Source: Streptomyces sp. JJ36
GTDB taxonomy: Bacteria > Actinomycetota > Actinomycetes > Streptomycetales > Streptomycetaceae
Length of the DNA stretch: 64,000 nucleotides
NCBI RefSeq assembly: GCF_021696945.1
Contig: NZ_JACYHE010000016.1
Coordinates: 1-64,000, forward strand
Direction: 5' to 3'
Positions within the stretch are counted from its first letter, which is position 1, and each line of letters starts with the position of its first letter. Below, piece after piece: positions 33,728-42,498 of this stretch. Made by a program: the position numbers and the translations under genes. The notes below the pieces were generated by a model that was not told the origin of the DNA, searched no databases, and worked only from the letters and a program-made list of their open reading frames with translations.

Positions 33728-34573
33728 TCAGCGACCCATCTCCGCGAGCTTGGCCCGGAGCTGGAGCACGGACTTGGTGTGGATCTGGCTGACCCGGCTC
33801 TCCGTCACGCCCAGCACCTCGCCGATCTCGGCCAGGGTCAGGCCCTCGTAGTAGTAGAGGGTCACGACGGTCTTCTCGCGATCGGGGAGGGTGTTGATGG
33901 CGCGGGCCAGGAGCCGGCGCAGTTCCCGGTCCTCAGCGACCTCGACGGGGTTGTCGGCGGCCGTGTCCTCCAGGGTGTCCATCAGGCTGAGCCGGTCGCC
34001 GCTCTCCCCGCCGACGTGCAGCAGTTCCTCCAGGGCCACGACGTTCGCCAGCGAGAGCTGACTGAAGACGCCGTGCAGCTCCTCCAGGGAGATGCCCATC
34101 TCCGTCGCCACCTCGGCCTCGGAGGGGCTACGCCGGAGGGAGGCCTCCAGGGTGGCGTACGCCCGCTCCACCGCGCGCGCCTTCTGCCGCACCGAGCGCG
34201 GGATCCAGTCCATCGCCCGCAGCTCGTCGATCATCGCACCCCGGATGCGGGTGATGGCGTAGGTCTCGAACTTGATGGCGCGCTCCGGGTCGAACTTCTC
34301 GATCGCGTCGATCAGTCCGAAGACACCGGAGGAGACGAAGTCGGCCTGCTCCACGTTGGGCGGCAGGCCGACGCTGACCCGGCCCGCGACATACTTCACC
34401 AGTGGTGAGTAGTGCAGGATGAGCTGCTCCCGCAGCCGTTCGTCGCCCGTCCCCTTGTACCGGCGCCACAGCTCGTCCAGGGAGCCGGGAGCGGGCCGGG
34501 GCGCCGCATCCTCTACTGCGACCGGGGCCGCGTGGCCGGCCGTGCGGTCGGGCCCGGGGTTGTGCTGGGGCAT
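33728..34573 (-). CDS. whiG: RNA polymerase sigma factor WhiG (FliA/sigma-28 type)
   Basis: A 281-residue sigma factor that starts sporulation in aerial hyphae of Streptomyces. Region 2 ([40 protein letters not shown]), region 3 and region 4 ([39 protein letters not shown]) are intact, as in FliA-type factors. Known family partners include the anti-sigma factor RsiG with c-di-GMP. ATG 34573 has AAGG upstream. The gene follows dprA on the same strand after a 237-base gap. Confidence 0.96.
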   Translation of the reverse strand: MPQHNPGPDRTAGHAAPVAVEDAAPRPAPGSLDELWRRYKGTGDERLREQLILHYSPLVKYVAGRVSVGLPPNVEQADFVSSGVFGLIDAIEKFDPERAIKFETYAITRIRGAMIDELRAMDWIPRSVRQKARAVERAYATLEASLRRSPSEAEVATEMGISLEELHGVFSQLSLANVVALEELLHVGGESGDRLSLMDTLEDTAADNPVEVAEDRELRRLLARAINTLPDREKTVVTLYYYEGLTLAEIGEVLGVTESRVSQIHTKSVLQLRAKLAEMGR

Positions 34574-34810
34574 TCGTCGCCTTGAGCCGTTCTGGTGGAG
34601 AATCTTTCAGATGTCGTGAGCGTAGCGTGACAGCGGTGTCGCGTTATGCGGTGAGCACCCCTCCGTTCATGCGCAGATACGTTCCGCTCACCGCACCCCG
34701 GGGGTACGCGACCGGAGAAGCGCACACCCGGGGCGCGGACCCCGGTCCGGAGCGTGCCGCGCACACCGCTCACCCTTTCACCCAGGAGTCGCAGGTCAAG
34801 GACCGAAGCG

Positions 34811-35959
34811 TCACCCGATGGGGTGCCCGCTGAGCGCCGGTGCCGGCCGCGTCAGCCGCCAGCGCTGCCCCTCCTCGCCGCTCACGAATCCGAGCGACCT
34901 CAGCTCGTGCAGGCGTACGAGGGTGCGGTCGGCAGGCGTCCCGGAGGCCCGCGCCAGCTCCGCCAGGGTGACCGCCTCCCGGGCCGGCAGGGCCTCCAGC
35001 ACCCGGGCGGCCTCGGGCGGCAGCAGGTCCCGCGGCAGCACCGGCCCGGCCGGCTCGGGCGCCAGCTCCCCCACGCCGCCGACCAGCTCGATCACGTCCT
35101 CGGCAGCCGTGACGAGGTGTCCCTCCGCCCGCAGCAGCCGGTGGACCCCGGCGGAGAGCCCCGAGGTGACGGCCCCGGGCACCCCCATCACGACCCGGCC
35201 CAGGTCGCGGGCACGCCGCGCGGTGACCAGGGAGCCGCTGCGGACCGCGGCCTCCACCACGACGGTGCCCCGGGTGAGAGCCGCGATCACGCGGTTGCGC
35301 AGGACGAAGCGACTCCGCGAGGGGTGGTCTCCCGGCGGAAGCTCGGCGACCAGCAGGCCCTGCTCGCCGATCCGCCGGATCAGCTCCCGGTGCCCGGGCG
35401 GGTACCCGGTATCCACCCCGCAGGCCAGCACCCCTGCGGTGGCTCCGCCCACCGCGAGGGCGCCCCGGTGGGCCGCGCCGTCCACCCCGTACGCGGCGCC
35501 CGAGACCACCGTCCAGCCGCGCCGGGCGAGCCCGGCCGCCAGCGAGGAGGCGACATGGACGCCGTAGTCCGTGCAGGCCCGCGCACCGACGAGGGCCACC
35601 GAACGCAGCGCCCAGAACCGCAGCGAGGGCGCCCCGCGCACCCAGAGACCGACCGGGCGGGCGGCGCCGAGGTCGTCGAGCTGCCCGGGCCACTCCGGAT
35701 CGCCGGGGCACAGGAACCGCCCACCAGCGTCCGTGACCGCGGCGAGATCGGCCTCCGGGCGCGCCTGCCCCGCTCGCAGCCGCAACCCCTCCCAGCGCGT
35801 GGCACCGATCCACGGCGGGCGCGGCCCGCCCCGCACCAGGGCCCCCAGCACGGCAGGCGGCGCCTCCTCCGCGAGCCAGCGGCCCACCGCCTCGTCCCCG
35901 GGCTCGACGACTCGGGTGAGCGCCGCCCGGGCCAGCCGCTCCGCGTCCCCGGCCGTCAC
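34811..35959 (-). CDS. dprA: DNA-processing protein DprA
   Basis: A 382-residue protein. The central Rossmann-like DprA domain carries ALVGARACTDYGVHVASSLA, VVSGAAYGVDGAAHRGAL, LACGVDTGYPPGHREL and RSRFVLRNRVIAAL. The C-terminal winged helix is of the DML1 type (PAREAVTLAELARASGTPAD). DprA loads RecA on incoming single-stranded DNA in transformable bacteria; in Streptomyces its role is unclear. GTG 35959 overlaps the comM stop (GTGA). Confidence 0.93.
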   Translation of the reverse strand: MTAGDAERLARAALTRVVEPGDEAVGRWLAEEAPPAVLGALVRGGPRPPWIGATRWEGLRLRAGQARPEADLAAVTDAGGRFLCPGDPEWPGQLDDLGAARPVGLWVRGAPSLRFWALRSVALVGARACTDYGVHVASSLAAGLARRGWTVVSGAAYGVDGAAHRGALAVGGATAGVLACGVDTGYPPGHRELIRRIGEQGLLVAELPPGDHPSRSRFVLRNRVIAALTRGTVVVEAAVRSGSLVTARRARDLGRVVMGVPGAVTSGLSAGVHRLLRAEGHLVTAAEDVIELVGGVGELAPEPAGPVLPRDLLPPEAARVLEALPAREAVTLAELARASGTPADRTLVRLHELRSLGFVSGEEGQRWRLTRPAPALSGHPIG

Positions 35960-37566
35960 CGGACGCCGCCCGGCACCGGCGCCCCCCGCCGCACCCCGGT
36001 GCGGAGTTCCAGCGCCCGGCCGACGTCCGCGGCCGTCGGCCGGGCGTGTCCGGCGAGGTCCGCCACCGTCCAGGCGACCCGCAGCACCCGGTCCAGGCCG
36101 CGGGCGGTCAGCAGCCCGTGCTCCAGGTCCTCCTCCGCACGGCCGAGGGCCCCGGCCGCCGGCGGCCAGCGGGTGCGCAGCACATGACCGGGAACCTCGC
36201 TGTTGGTGGTCCACGGGGTGTCGGCGAAGCGGGCCGCGGCCCGCTCCCGGGCCGCCCGGACCCGCTCCGCCACCGTGGCGCTGGACTCCCCGGCATCGCC
36301 GAGAGCGGTCAGCTCGGAGCGGGTCAGCGGCTCCACGGTCACCCGGAGATCGACCCGGTCGAGCAGCGGCCCGGAGAGCCGCGCCCGATACCGGCGGATG
36401 GAGGCCGGCCGGCACTCGCACCACCCGCCCCGTATGCCGTGCCGCCCGCAGGGGCACGGGTTGGCCGCCAGGACCAGCAGGAACCGGGCGGGCATGCGGA
36501 CCATGCCGCCGGCCCGCGCGACCACCACATGACCCGACTCCAGTGGCTGCCGCATCGCGTCCAGCACCCGTGCGCCGGCTTCGGCCGCCTCGTCCAGAAA
36601 GAGCACCCCGTGGTGGGCCAGGGAGACGGCGCCCGGCCGTGGGAGCCCGCTGCCGCCGCCCACCAGGGAGGCCATGGTGGCCGAGTGGTGCGGTGCACAG
36701 TACGGCGGGCGCTCCACGAGCGGCTGCCCGGGCGGCAGCGCACCGGCCACCGAGTGCACGGCGGTGACCTCCACGGCCTCCTGCGGGCTCAGCGGCGGCA
36801 GCAGCCCCGGGAGGCGTTCCGCCAGCATCGTCTTGCCCGCGCCCGGCGGCCCCTTGAAGAAGAGATGGTGCCGGCCGGCTGCGGCGACCTCCAGGGCGCC
36901 GCGGGCCGCATGCTGCCCGGCCACGTCGGCCAGGTCCGGCGGCCGCTCCTCCCGGGCCGGGCCGGTGCCGTGGCCGGCGCCCGGCAGGGCGAGCCCGGCG
37001 AGCAGCGGGTCGGGCCGGCCGTCCTCCGGCGGCTCGTCCACCTCCGGCAACGGCTCGTCGGTGAGCACGGCGATGAGCTGGCCCAGGCTGCGCACGCCGA
37101 GCACCGAGACCTCCGGGACCAGCGAGGCCTCCGGCACCGTCTGCTCGGGCACCACGACCTGCCGGTACCCGGCGTCGGCCGCGGCGAGCACCGCCGGGAG
37201 CACGCCGCGCACCGGGCGGACCCGGCCGTCCAGACCGAGCTCACCGATCATCATGAGGTCGGCCATGGCCCGGGGGTCGATGCGCTCGGCCGCACCGAGC
37301 ACGGCACAGGCCACGCTGAGGTCGAAGCCGCTGCCGCCCTTGGGCACGGAGGCCGGGCTGAGGCCCACGGTGAGCTTCTTCTGCGGCCATTCGGCTCCGG
37401 AGTTCACCACGGCGGCCCGGACCCGGTCCCGGCTCTCCACCAGGCTCTTGTCGGGCAGCCCCACGAGGGTGAAGGTCGCCACCCCGGGCTCCAGATCGGC
37501 CTGCACCTCGACGACCACGCCCTCCACGCCGACCAGCGCGACCGAGCAGGTCCGCGCGAACCCCAT
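35956..37566 (-). CDS. comM: ComM/YifB-family Mg-chelatase-like AAA+ ATPase
   Basis: A 536-residue protein. The N-terminal Lon-like fold carries GLPDKSLVESRDRVRAAVVN and GLSPASVPKGGSGFDL. The AAA+ Mg-chelatase domain has Walker A GPPGAGKTM and Walker B GVLFLDEAAE, then NPCPCGRHG with clustered Cys and LSGPLLDRVDLRV. ComM helicases drive branch migration in transformation in Gram-negatives. It is coupled to yraN (ATGA) and dprA (GTGA), forming a three-gene DNA-uptake-like operon. Confidence 0.93.
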   Translation of the reverse strand: MGFARTCSVALVGVEGVVVEVQADLEPGVATFTLVGLPDKSLVESRDRVRAAVVNSGAEWPQKKLTVGLSPASVPKGGSGFDLSVACAVLGAAERIDPRAMADLMMIGELGLDGRVRPVRGVLPAVLAAADAGYRQVVVPEQTVPEASLVPEVSVLGVRSLGQLIAVLTDEPLPEVDEPPEDGRPDPLLAGLALPGAGHGTGPAREERPPDLADVAGQHAARGALEVAAAGRHHLFFKGPPGAGKTMLAERLPGLLPPLSPQEAVEVTAVHSVAGALPPGQPLVERPPYCAPHHSATMASLVGGGSGLPRPGAVSLAHHGVLFLDEAAEAGARVLDAMRQPLESGHVVVARAGGMVRMPARFLLVLAANPCPCGRHGIRGGWCECRPASIRRYRARLSGPLLDRVDLRVTVEPLTRSELTALGDAGESSATVAERVRAARERAAARFADTPWTTNSEVPGHVLRTRWPPAAGALGRAEEDLEHGLLTARGLDRVLRVAWTVADLAGHARPTAADVGRALELRTGVRRGAPVPGGVR

Positions 37567-37946
37567 CAGGCCACCCCCCGCACGTGCTGCACCAGGGGCG
37601 CGCCACGCGGCGGCAGCAGCACCCCGACGACGTCGAGCCGGACCCCGCCGGTGGGCGGGCGGCCGTACCGGGCGATCCAGCGCTCGGTCAGCCAGCGTGC
37701 CGCGAGCCGCCGCAGCCGGGCCGCCTTCGCCGGTGTCACCGCGGCGACGGGGTGACCGAACGGACCGGCCCGGCGCGTCTTCACCTCGCAGACGACCAGC
37801 GCGTCCCGCTCGCGGGCGATGATGTCGATCTCGCCTTCGGCACAGCGCCAGTTGCGCTCGAGAACGGTCATGCCGGCACCGCGCAGCCTGCGCGTCGCCA
37901 GGTCCTCTCCGTAGCGGCCGAGTGCTCCTCGGGCGTTCATGGGCAA
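37566..37946 (-). CDS. yraN: UPF0102 (YraN) family endonuclease-like protein
   Basis: A 126-residue protein with the PD-(D/E)xK nuclease-like core of the family: [33 protein letters not shown] and VVCEVKTRR. The E, D and ExK residues are all present. It lies first in yraN-comM-dprA. Its leader contains a 9-bp hairpin and two DnaA-like boxes (listed separately). Its exact role is unknown; a link to DNA processing is inferred from neighbours. Confidence 0.92.
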   Translation of the reverse strand: MPMNARGALGRYGEDLATRRLRGAGMTVLERNWRCAEGEIDIIARERDALVVCEVKTRRAGPFGHPVAAVTPAKAARLRRLAARWLTERWIARYGRPPTGGVRLDVVGVLLPPRGAPLVQHVRGVA

Positions 37947-37950
37947 CCAC

Positions 37951-37973
37951 CTCCGTCACCGACTGTGACGGAG
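37951..37973 (-). promoter_or_regulatory. stem-loop overlapping the yraN ribosome-binding site
   Basis: A perfect 9-base-pair stem (37951-37959 with 37965-37973, loop CGACT) lies 4 bases upstream of the yraN ATG region. On the transcript the GGAG of the Shine-Dalgarno sequence falls inside one arm, so folding would hinder translation. It may instead be the terminator of the DUF2469 gene upstream. Confidence 0.5.
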
Positions 37974-38005
37974 AAAGGGCGTCCTCAGGGGACCGGAACG
38001 GATTT

Positions 38006-38032
38006 CGTGGACAACTCGCGGGTTGTGGACAA
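38006..38032 (-). other. pair of DnaA-box-like 9-mers
   Basis: The reverse strand carries TTGTCCACA (38024-38032), a perfect match to the favoured Streptomyces DnaA box, and TTGTCCACG (38006-38014), one base off. They lie 18 bases apart in the same direction in the 120-base gap between the DUF2469 gene and yraN. An 11-base direct repeat (GTGGACAACTC on the plus strand) underlies both. Confidence 0.55.
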
Positions 38033-38066
38033 CTCCGTCACCCGCCCGAGGGATGTGCGGGTGGGC

Positions 38067-38390
38067 TCAGCCCTTGAAACCGGAGTCCTCCGGCAGGTCC
38101 AGATCGCTCTTGTTGAGCTCCTCGATGTTCACGTCCTTGAAGGTGAGCACGCGGACCTGCTTGACGAAGCGGGCCGGCCGGTACATGTCCCAGACCCAGG
38201 CGTCGGCCATGGAGACCTCGAAGAACACCTCACCCTGCACCGAGTGCACCTGCATCTCGTAGTCGTTGGTGAGGTAGAAGCGCCGGTCCGTCTCGATCAC
38301 GTACTTGAACAGACCGACGACGTCGCGGTACTCGCGATAGAGCTTCAGCTCCATCTCGGTCTCGTACTTCTCGAGGTCCTCGGCGCTCAT
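38067..38390 (-). CDS. DUF2469 family protein
   Basis: A 107-residue protein of the small actinobacterial DUF2469 family (MSAEDLEKYETEMELKLYRE at the start; VGLFKYVIETDRRFYLTNDY; FEVSMADAWVWDMYRPARFV). It is widely conserved next to signal peptidase and yraN genes and has no known function. ATG 38390 is preferred to the earlier in-frame start because AAGGGG precedes it and the family begins here. Confidence 0.92.
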   Translation of the reverse strand: MSAEDLEKYETEMELKLYREYRDVVGLFKYVIETDRRFYLTNDYEMQVHSVQGEVFFEVSMADAWVWDMYRPARFVKQVRVLTFKDVNIEELNKSDLDLPEDSGFKG

Positions 38391-38429
38391 GGCATGTTCC
38401 CCTTCAGCCGTGCGTCCCCCCATTGTGCG

Positions 38430-39176
38430 TCAGGTACGGCGTTCACCGTGCGAGGCGGCGGTCCCCCGGGCCCGCCGGCGGGCGAGCGGCCCGTGCGCCG
38501 CGCCGCCCAGGATCAGCACCGCTCCGGCCACGGTCGCGGTCAGCAGCGGCCGTAGCGGGCCGGGCTCCGAGACGCCGCCGGGGAGCCCGGCGAAGCCGTC
38601 CGGGCGGTCCAGCGTCCCGAGCCGCGCCGTGGGCCACACGGTGGCGTCCACCCGCGCGTCGACGGCGGAGCGCGGCACCGCCCAGTGGTCGCCCTGCAGG
38701 TGCACCCGGGAGTCCTGGGAGGTCTGCCGGTTGTCGCCGAGGAGGAAGAGCTTCCCCTCCGGCACGGTCTCCCGGAACTCGGTCAGCGAGGCCGGTCCGC
38801 CGCCCGCGCGATACGGCTCGGCCACCGGTGCGCCGTTGACCGAGAGCCGGCCCTGGGGGTCGCAGCAGGAGACCTCGTCCCCACCGACGCCGACCACCCG
38901 CTTGATCATGGGCACGTCACCCCAGACCGTGTCCCGGAAGACGACCACGTCGCCGCGGCGCACCTCGTCGCCGGATATCCGTTCGCCGAGCACCCGGTCC
39001 CCCGACCGGACCGCGGGGCTCATGGAGTCCGTCGGCACGGTGTAGGGCTGGTAGACGATCACGCCCCAGAGGAACCCGCCCAGGAAGAGCACGCAGCCGA
39101 GAGCCACGGCGAGGCCGGAGAGCGTGTCACCGCGGCTCCGGCCGGTACGACTGCCCTCGCCTGCCGTGTCACCCAT
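38430..39176 (-). CDS. sipZ: type I signal peptidase (SipZ)
   Basis: A 248-residue S26 peptidase that cleaves signal peptides at the outer membrane face. It has an N-terminal helix (ALGCVLFLGGFLWGVIVY), box B with the catalytic Ser (VPTDSMSPAVRSGDRVL), box D with the general-base Lys (MIKRVVGVGGDEV) and box E (LLGDNRQTSQDSR). A second helix lies near the C-terminus (LLTATVAGAVLILGGAA). It is the last of four tandem paralogues (sipW-X-Y-Z). Confidence 0.93.
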   Translation of the reverse strand: MGDTAGEGSRTGRSRGDTLSGLAVALGCVLFLGGFLWGVIVYQPYTVPTDSMSPAVRSGDRVLGERISGDEVRRGDVVVFRDTVWGDVPMIKRVVGVGGDEVSCCDPQGRLSVNGAPVAEPYRAGGGPASLTEFRETVPEGKLFLLGDNRQTSQDSRVHLQGDHWAVPRSAVDARVDATVWPTARLGTLDRPDGFAGLPGGVSEPGPLRPLLTATVAGAVLILGGAAHGPLARRRARGTAASHGERRT

Positions 39177-39253
39177 GCGCTGCTCCCGCCGGTCGCTCGC
39201 CTCGGGCTCCTCCCGGAGGTCTGGGCGCAGACTACCGGGCGGGCATCGGGGAG

Positions 39254-40204
39254 TCAGCCGGTGATCGACTCCCGGGCGGCCAGCCGCCGGCGCCGCCACA
39301 GCACCAGCGGCACCGCTCCGGCCAGTCCCAGCGCGGCCGGGCCGGCACCGCTGGCTGCGGCGGCCAGGCCCTCCTGCCCGAAGGTGTCCGGCACGGGCAG
39401 GGTGCCCCAGCGGCCGGGGGGCCAGGCGATGACCACAGCGCGGCCCACGGCCTGCTCGACCGGCACCATCCCGCCGTCGGTCTTCTCGTGGTACCGCGAG
39501 TCGAGGGAGTGCTGGCGGTTGTCGCCCATGACCCACATGTGATCCTCCGGCACCGTCAGCGGTCCGAAGGGGTTGTCGTCACAGGGGGTGCTGCCCGGCT
39601 TGAGGTACGGCTCGTCCAGCGCCTCGCCGTTCACCTTGACCGGGCCCCCGCGGCGGCACTCCACGGTGTCGCCACCGACTCCGATGACCCGCTTGATCAG
39701 GTCCTTCTCGTCCGCGGACGGCATCAGCCCGATGGCGCTCAGGCCCTGCTGCACGATGTTCCGGTCGACCTGGGTGTCGGGCAGCCAGCCGCCCGGGTCG
39801 TGGAAGACCACGACCTCACCGCGCTCCGGCTCGCCGCCGAACCACGGGGTGAGCTTGTCCACCAGCACCCGGTCGCCCACCTGAAGCGTGTCCTGCATGG
39901 AGTTCGACGGAATGGAGAAGGCCTGGAGCAGGAAGGTCTTGATCAGCAGGGCCAGGACCAGCGCGATGCCGATCAGCAGCGGCAGTTCCTTCCAGAAGGA
40001 GCGTGAGCCGCCCGAGCCGCGCCGGCGCTCGCCACCCTCGTCACCCTCGTCACTCTCCGCACTCACGTCGCCGCTTTCGCCTCTTTCCGCGGTCGGCTCC
40101 CCCTCACTCGTCCCGGTTCCCACGGCGGCGTCCTGCCGCCCGACATCTTCCGGACCGTTCCCGGAACCGGACCCCGTGCCGACCGCCACGTCCCCCACAT
40201 CCAC
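39254..40204 (-). CDS. sipY: type I signal peptidase (SipY)
   Basis: A 316-residue signal peptidase. The first 65 residues are Gly/Glu/Ser-rich and acidic. The N-terminal anchor is LLIGIALVLALLIKTFLLQA. Catalytic Ser is in IPSNSMQDTLQVGDRVLVDK and Lys in DLIKRVIGVGGDTV. Box E reads VMGDNRQHSLDSRYH. A C-terminal helix (GLAGAVPLVLW) ends in Arg residues. SipY is reported as the major signal peptidase of S. lividans. The start overlaps the sipX 3' end by 101 bases, so a downstream start is possible. Confidence 0.92.
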   Translation of the reverse strand: MDVGDVAVGTGSGSGNGPEDVGRQDAAVGTGTSEGEPTAERGESGDVSAESDEGDEGGERRRGSGGSRSFWKELPLLIGIALVLALLIKTFLLQAFSIPSNSMQDTLQVGDRVLVDKLTPWFGGEPERGEVVVFHDPGGWLPDTQVDRNIVQQGLSAIGLMPSADEKDLIKRVIGVGGDTVECRRGGPVKVNGEALDEPYLKPGSTPCDDNPFGPLTVPEDHMWVMGDNRQHSLDSRYHEKTDGGMVPVEQAVGRAVVIAWPPGRWGTLPVPDTFGQEGLAAAASGAGPAALGLAGAVPLVLWRRRRLAARESITG

Positions 40205-41252
40205 TCCTCACACTGCCGCGTCGTCCGCCCCGCAGCCGGGACAGACCCACCACTCCCATAACGAGCGGAGGTTCCGCAGGGCTCGGGAGATGACTCGATC
40301 GATTCTCCGCGACGGGCGCCGCGGTGGTCGTGGCACCCCCCGCGTCCGGCACCGAGGCGTAGGTCGCGGGCTCCTCCAGACGGCGCCAGTGGTCGAACGG
40401 CCAGGCGATGACGACGGCCCGGCCGACGATCAGGTCCTCGGGCACCGTACCGTTCCCGGCGTCCCGGAGGTGGTAGCGGGAGTCGGCGGAGTTCGACCGG
40501 TGATCACCCATCACGAACACCCGTCCGTCGGGTACCGCCACCTCGAACTCCACGGCGGACGGCGCGTCCCCCGGATGGAGGTAGGGCTCCTCCAGCGGGG
40601 TGCCGTTGACCGTCACCCGGCCTCCCTCGTCGCAGCACTTCACCGTGTCGCCGCCCACCGCGACGACCCGCTTGATCAGATCCTGCTCGTCCTCCGAGGG
40701 CAGCAATCCGATGAAGGTGAGAAAGTCCTTGGCCTGCCGGATCCCGACCGGGTCCTCGCTCTGCTGCTGCTGCTCGTCCTCCAGCCAGCCACCGGGGTCC
40801 TCGAAGACCACCACGTCACCACGCTCCGGCTCACTGCCGAACCACGGGGTGAGCTTGTCCACCAGCACCCGGTCCCCGATGCGGATGGTCTGCTCCATGG
40901 AGCCGGAGGGGATCACGAAGGCCTGTACCAGGAAGGTCTTCAGGAAGAGCGCGATGAGAACCGCCACGCCTATCAGGATCGGTATCTCCTTGGTCACCGA
41001 CAGTCGTCGGCGACGCCTGATCCGCTTGGCGGCGCGGCGCCGGTCGGCGCGGCCCTCGCCGGGCCCGCGGAGCGTGGTGCCCGTCCCTGGACCGGTGGTC
41101 CCGGTGGTCCCGGTCGTCCCGGCGGAACCGGGAGATCCGGGGAGTCCCGAAGATCCGGGGAGTCCCGAAGATCCGGCGGACGCCGTCGGCGCCGAGCGTC
41201 CCCGGTCCGCGCGCCGGTGGCTCCCCGCCCGCCGGTGACCGCGGTTACCCAC
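40104..41252 (-). CDS. sipX: type I signal peptidase (SipX)
   Basis: A protein of about 382 residues. The N-terminal 110 residues are unusual: a collagen-like Gly/Ser/Thr stretch (GSSGLPGSSGLPGSPG, then TTGTTGTTG) followed by a basic run. The anchor (ILIGVAVLIALFLKTFLVQA), catalytic Ser (IPSGSMEQTIRIGDRVLVDK), Lys (DLIKRVVAVGGDTV) and box E (VMGDHRSNSADSRYH) are intact. The C-terminus is an Arg/Gly tail with no helix, running 101 bases into sipY. GTG 41252 overlaps the sipW stop by 8 bases. Confidence 0.9.
   Translation of the reverse strand: MGNRGHRRAGSHRRADRGRSAPTASAGSSGLPGSSGLPGSPGSAGTTGTTGTTGPGTGTTLRGPGEGRADRRRAAKRIRRRRRLSVTKEIPILIGVAVLIALFLKTFLVQAFVIPSGSMEQTIRIGDRVLVDKLTPWFGSEPERGDVVVFEDPGGWLEDEQQQQSEDPVGIRQAKDFLTFIGLLPSEDEQDLIKRVVAVGGDTVKCCDEGGRVTVNGTPLEEPYLHPGDAPSAVEFEVAVPDGRVFVMGDHRSNSADSRYHLRDAGNGTVPEDLIVGRAVVIAWPFDHWRRLEEPATYASVPDAGGATTTAAPVAENRSSHLPSPAEPPLVMGVVGLSRLRGGRRGSVRSGCGGRGGRHGVRFRERSGRCRAAGRRRGNRDE
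41134..41176 (-). repeat. 18-base tandem repeat in the sipX 5' end
   Basis: GATCCGGGGAGTCCCGAA occurs twice head to tail (41134-41151, 41152-41169) and starts a third time. It encodes the SGLPGS-like repeats of the SipX N-terminal tail; an adjoining run of GGT-type triplets (about 41090-41125) encodes TTG repeats. Confidence 0.85.
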
Positions 41253-41973
41253 GGCCGCCCGTCCCGGCGCCGGCGAGTGCCGTCCAGCGGTCGGCGGGCC
41301 AGCCGATCCAGTCCACCCGGCCGACCACGCGGTCCACCGGAACGGTGCCGCCGCCGGGTGAGCCCAGGTGGTCACGGGAGTCGCTGGAGTCGGAGCGGTG
41401 GTCCCCCATCACCCAGAGACGCCCCTCCGGCACCCGGATGTCGAACGGCACCGCGGACGGTGCGTCCCCCTCGTACAGGTACTCCTCCGTCACGGGCACG
41501 CCGTTCACCTCGAGTCTCCCCCGCTCGTCACAGCACCGGACGCGGTCGCCGCCCACCCCGATGACGCGCTTCACATAGTCCGTACCCGGCGGGTCGACGA
41601 GCCCGGTCGCCGCCCCGGCCGCACGCAACAGGCTCGTCAGCGGATCCCCGCCGGTCTCCTCCTCCCGTACGAACGAGCCCGTGCCGTCAAAGACCACAAC
41701 GTCTCCGCGCTCCGGATGGTTGCCGAACCGGTAGGCCAATTTGTTGACCAGTACACGATCGCCGATGCGCAGCGTCGGCGCCATGGAGGAGCTCGGAATG
41801 AGAAACGGCTGCACCACGAAGGTGCTCACCAGCAGGACCAGGGTGGTCACCACGGCGGCGCCGGCGAGCACACGAACGGAGCGCGACCGGCGGCGCCGTC
41901 CCTCTACCGGGGCGGCGGAGCGGTCACGCTCCGTGTCGTGGGTGCTGTCGTGGCTCGGTGCGTCGGCGTCCAT
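41245..41973 (-). CDS. sipW: type I signal peptidase (SipW)
   Basis: A 242-residue signal peptidase and first of the sip cluster, 44 bases downstream of rplS. A basic N-terminus leads to one helix (VLAGAAVVTTLVLLVSTFVV). The catalytic Ser is in IPSSSMAPTLRIGDRVLVNK and Lys in DYVKRVIGVGGDRV. Box E reads VMGDHRSDSSDSRDH. No C-terminal helix is seen, unlike SipY and SipZ. The short gap suggests transcription with the rplS operon. Confidence 0.93.
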   Translation of the reverse strand: MDADAPSHDSTHDTERDRSAAPVEGRRRRSRSVRVLAGAAVVTTLVLLVSTFVVQPFLIPSSSMAPTLRIGDRVLVNKLAYRFGNHPERGDVVVFDGTGSFVREEETGGDPLTSLLRAAGAATGLVDPPGTDYVKRVIGVGGDRVRCCDERGRLEVNGVPVTEEYLYEGDAPSAVPFDIRVPEGRLWVMGDHRSDSSDSRDHLGSPGGGTVPVDRVVGRVDWIGWPADRWTALAGAGTGGRG

Positions 41974-42017
41974 CGTGACGCGAGCCTATCCGGCCTGGCC
42001 GAGACCCCGGCAGGAGA

Positions 42018-42368
42018 TCAGCTCTCGCGCTTCTCCTTGATCTTCGCCGCCTTGCCGCGCAGGTTGCGCAGGTAGTACAGCTTGGCGCGACGGACGTCAC
42101 CGCGGGTCACGACCTCGATCTTCTCCACGATCGGCGTGTGCACCGGGAAGGTGCGCTCGACGCCCACGCTGAAGCTGACCTTGCGGACCGTGAAGGTCTC
42201 CCGGACACCGGCGCCCTGACGGCGGATGACCACGCCCTTGAACTGCTGCACACGCGAGCGGTTGCCCTCGATGACGCGCACGTGGACGTTGACCGTGTCG
42301 CCCGGGCGGAACGCGGGGACGTCGCTGCGCAGTGAGGCGGCGTCGACGCTGTCGAGAAGATGGGACAT
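42018..42368 (-). CDS. rplS: 50S ribosomal protein L19
   Basis: A 116-residue protein matching the L19 family throughout: [60 protein letters not shown] and [18 protein letters not shown]. It sits at the 30S/50S interface. ATG 42368 has GAGGAAAG about nine bases upstream. It closes the rpsP-khpA-rimM-trmD-rplS set. Confidence 0.98.
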   Translation of the reverse strand: MSHLLDSVDAASLRSDVPAFRPGDTVNVHVRVIEGNRSRVQQFKGVVIRRQGAGVRETFTVRKVSFSVGVERTFPVHTPIVEKIEVVTRGDVRRAKLYYLRNLRGKAAKIKEKRES

Positions 42369-42385
42369 GACCGTCTGCTTTCCTC

Positions 42386-42407
42386 GCCGATGCCACAGGT
42401 CATCGGC
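42386..42407 (-). promoter_or_regulatory. stem-loop just upstream of the rplS ribosome site
   Basis: A 7-base-pair stem (42386-42392 with 42401-42407, loop 8) stands immediately before the rplS Shine-Dalgarno in the 130-base trmD-rplS gap. It could be part of a leader that tunes L19 synthesis. Confidence 0.4.
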
Positions 42408-42498
42408 GGAATCGTCTGTTGCTGATACGGGGGCCGCCGCGCCGGTCGTGCGTTCGTCCCCCTGTGGCAGGGTCACACGCCGGGCGTGAGGCAGCGGC

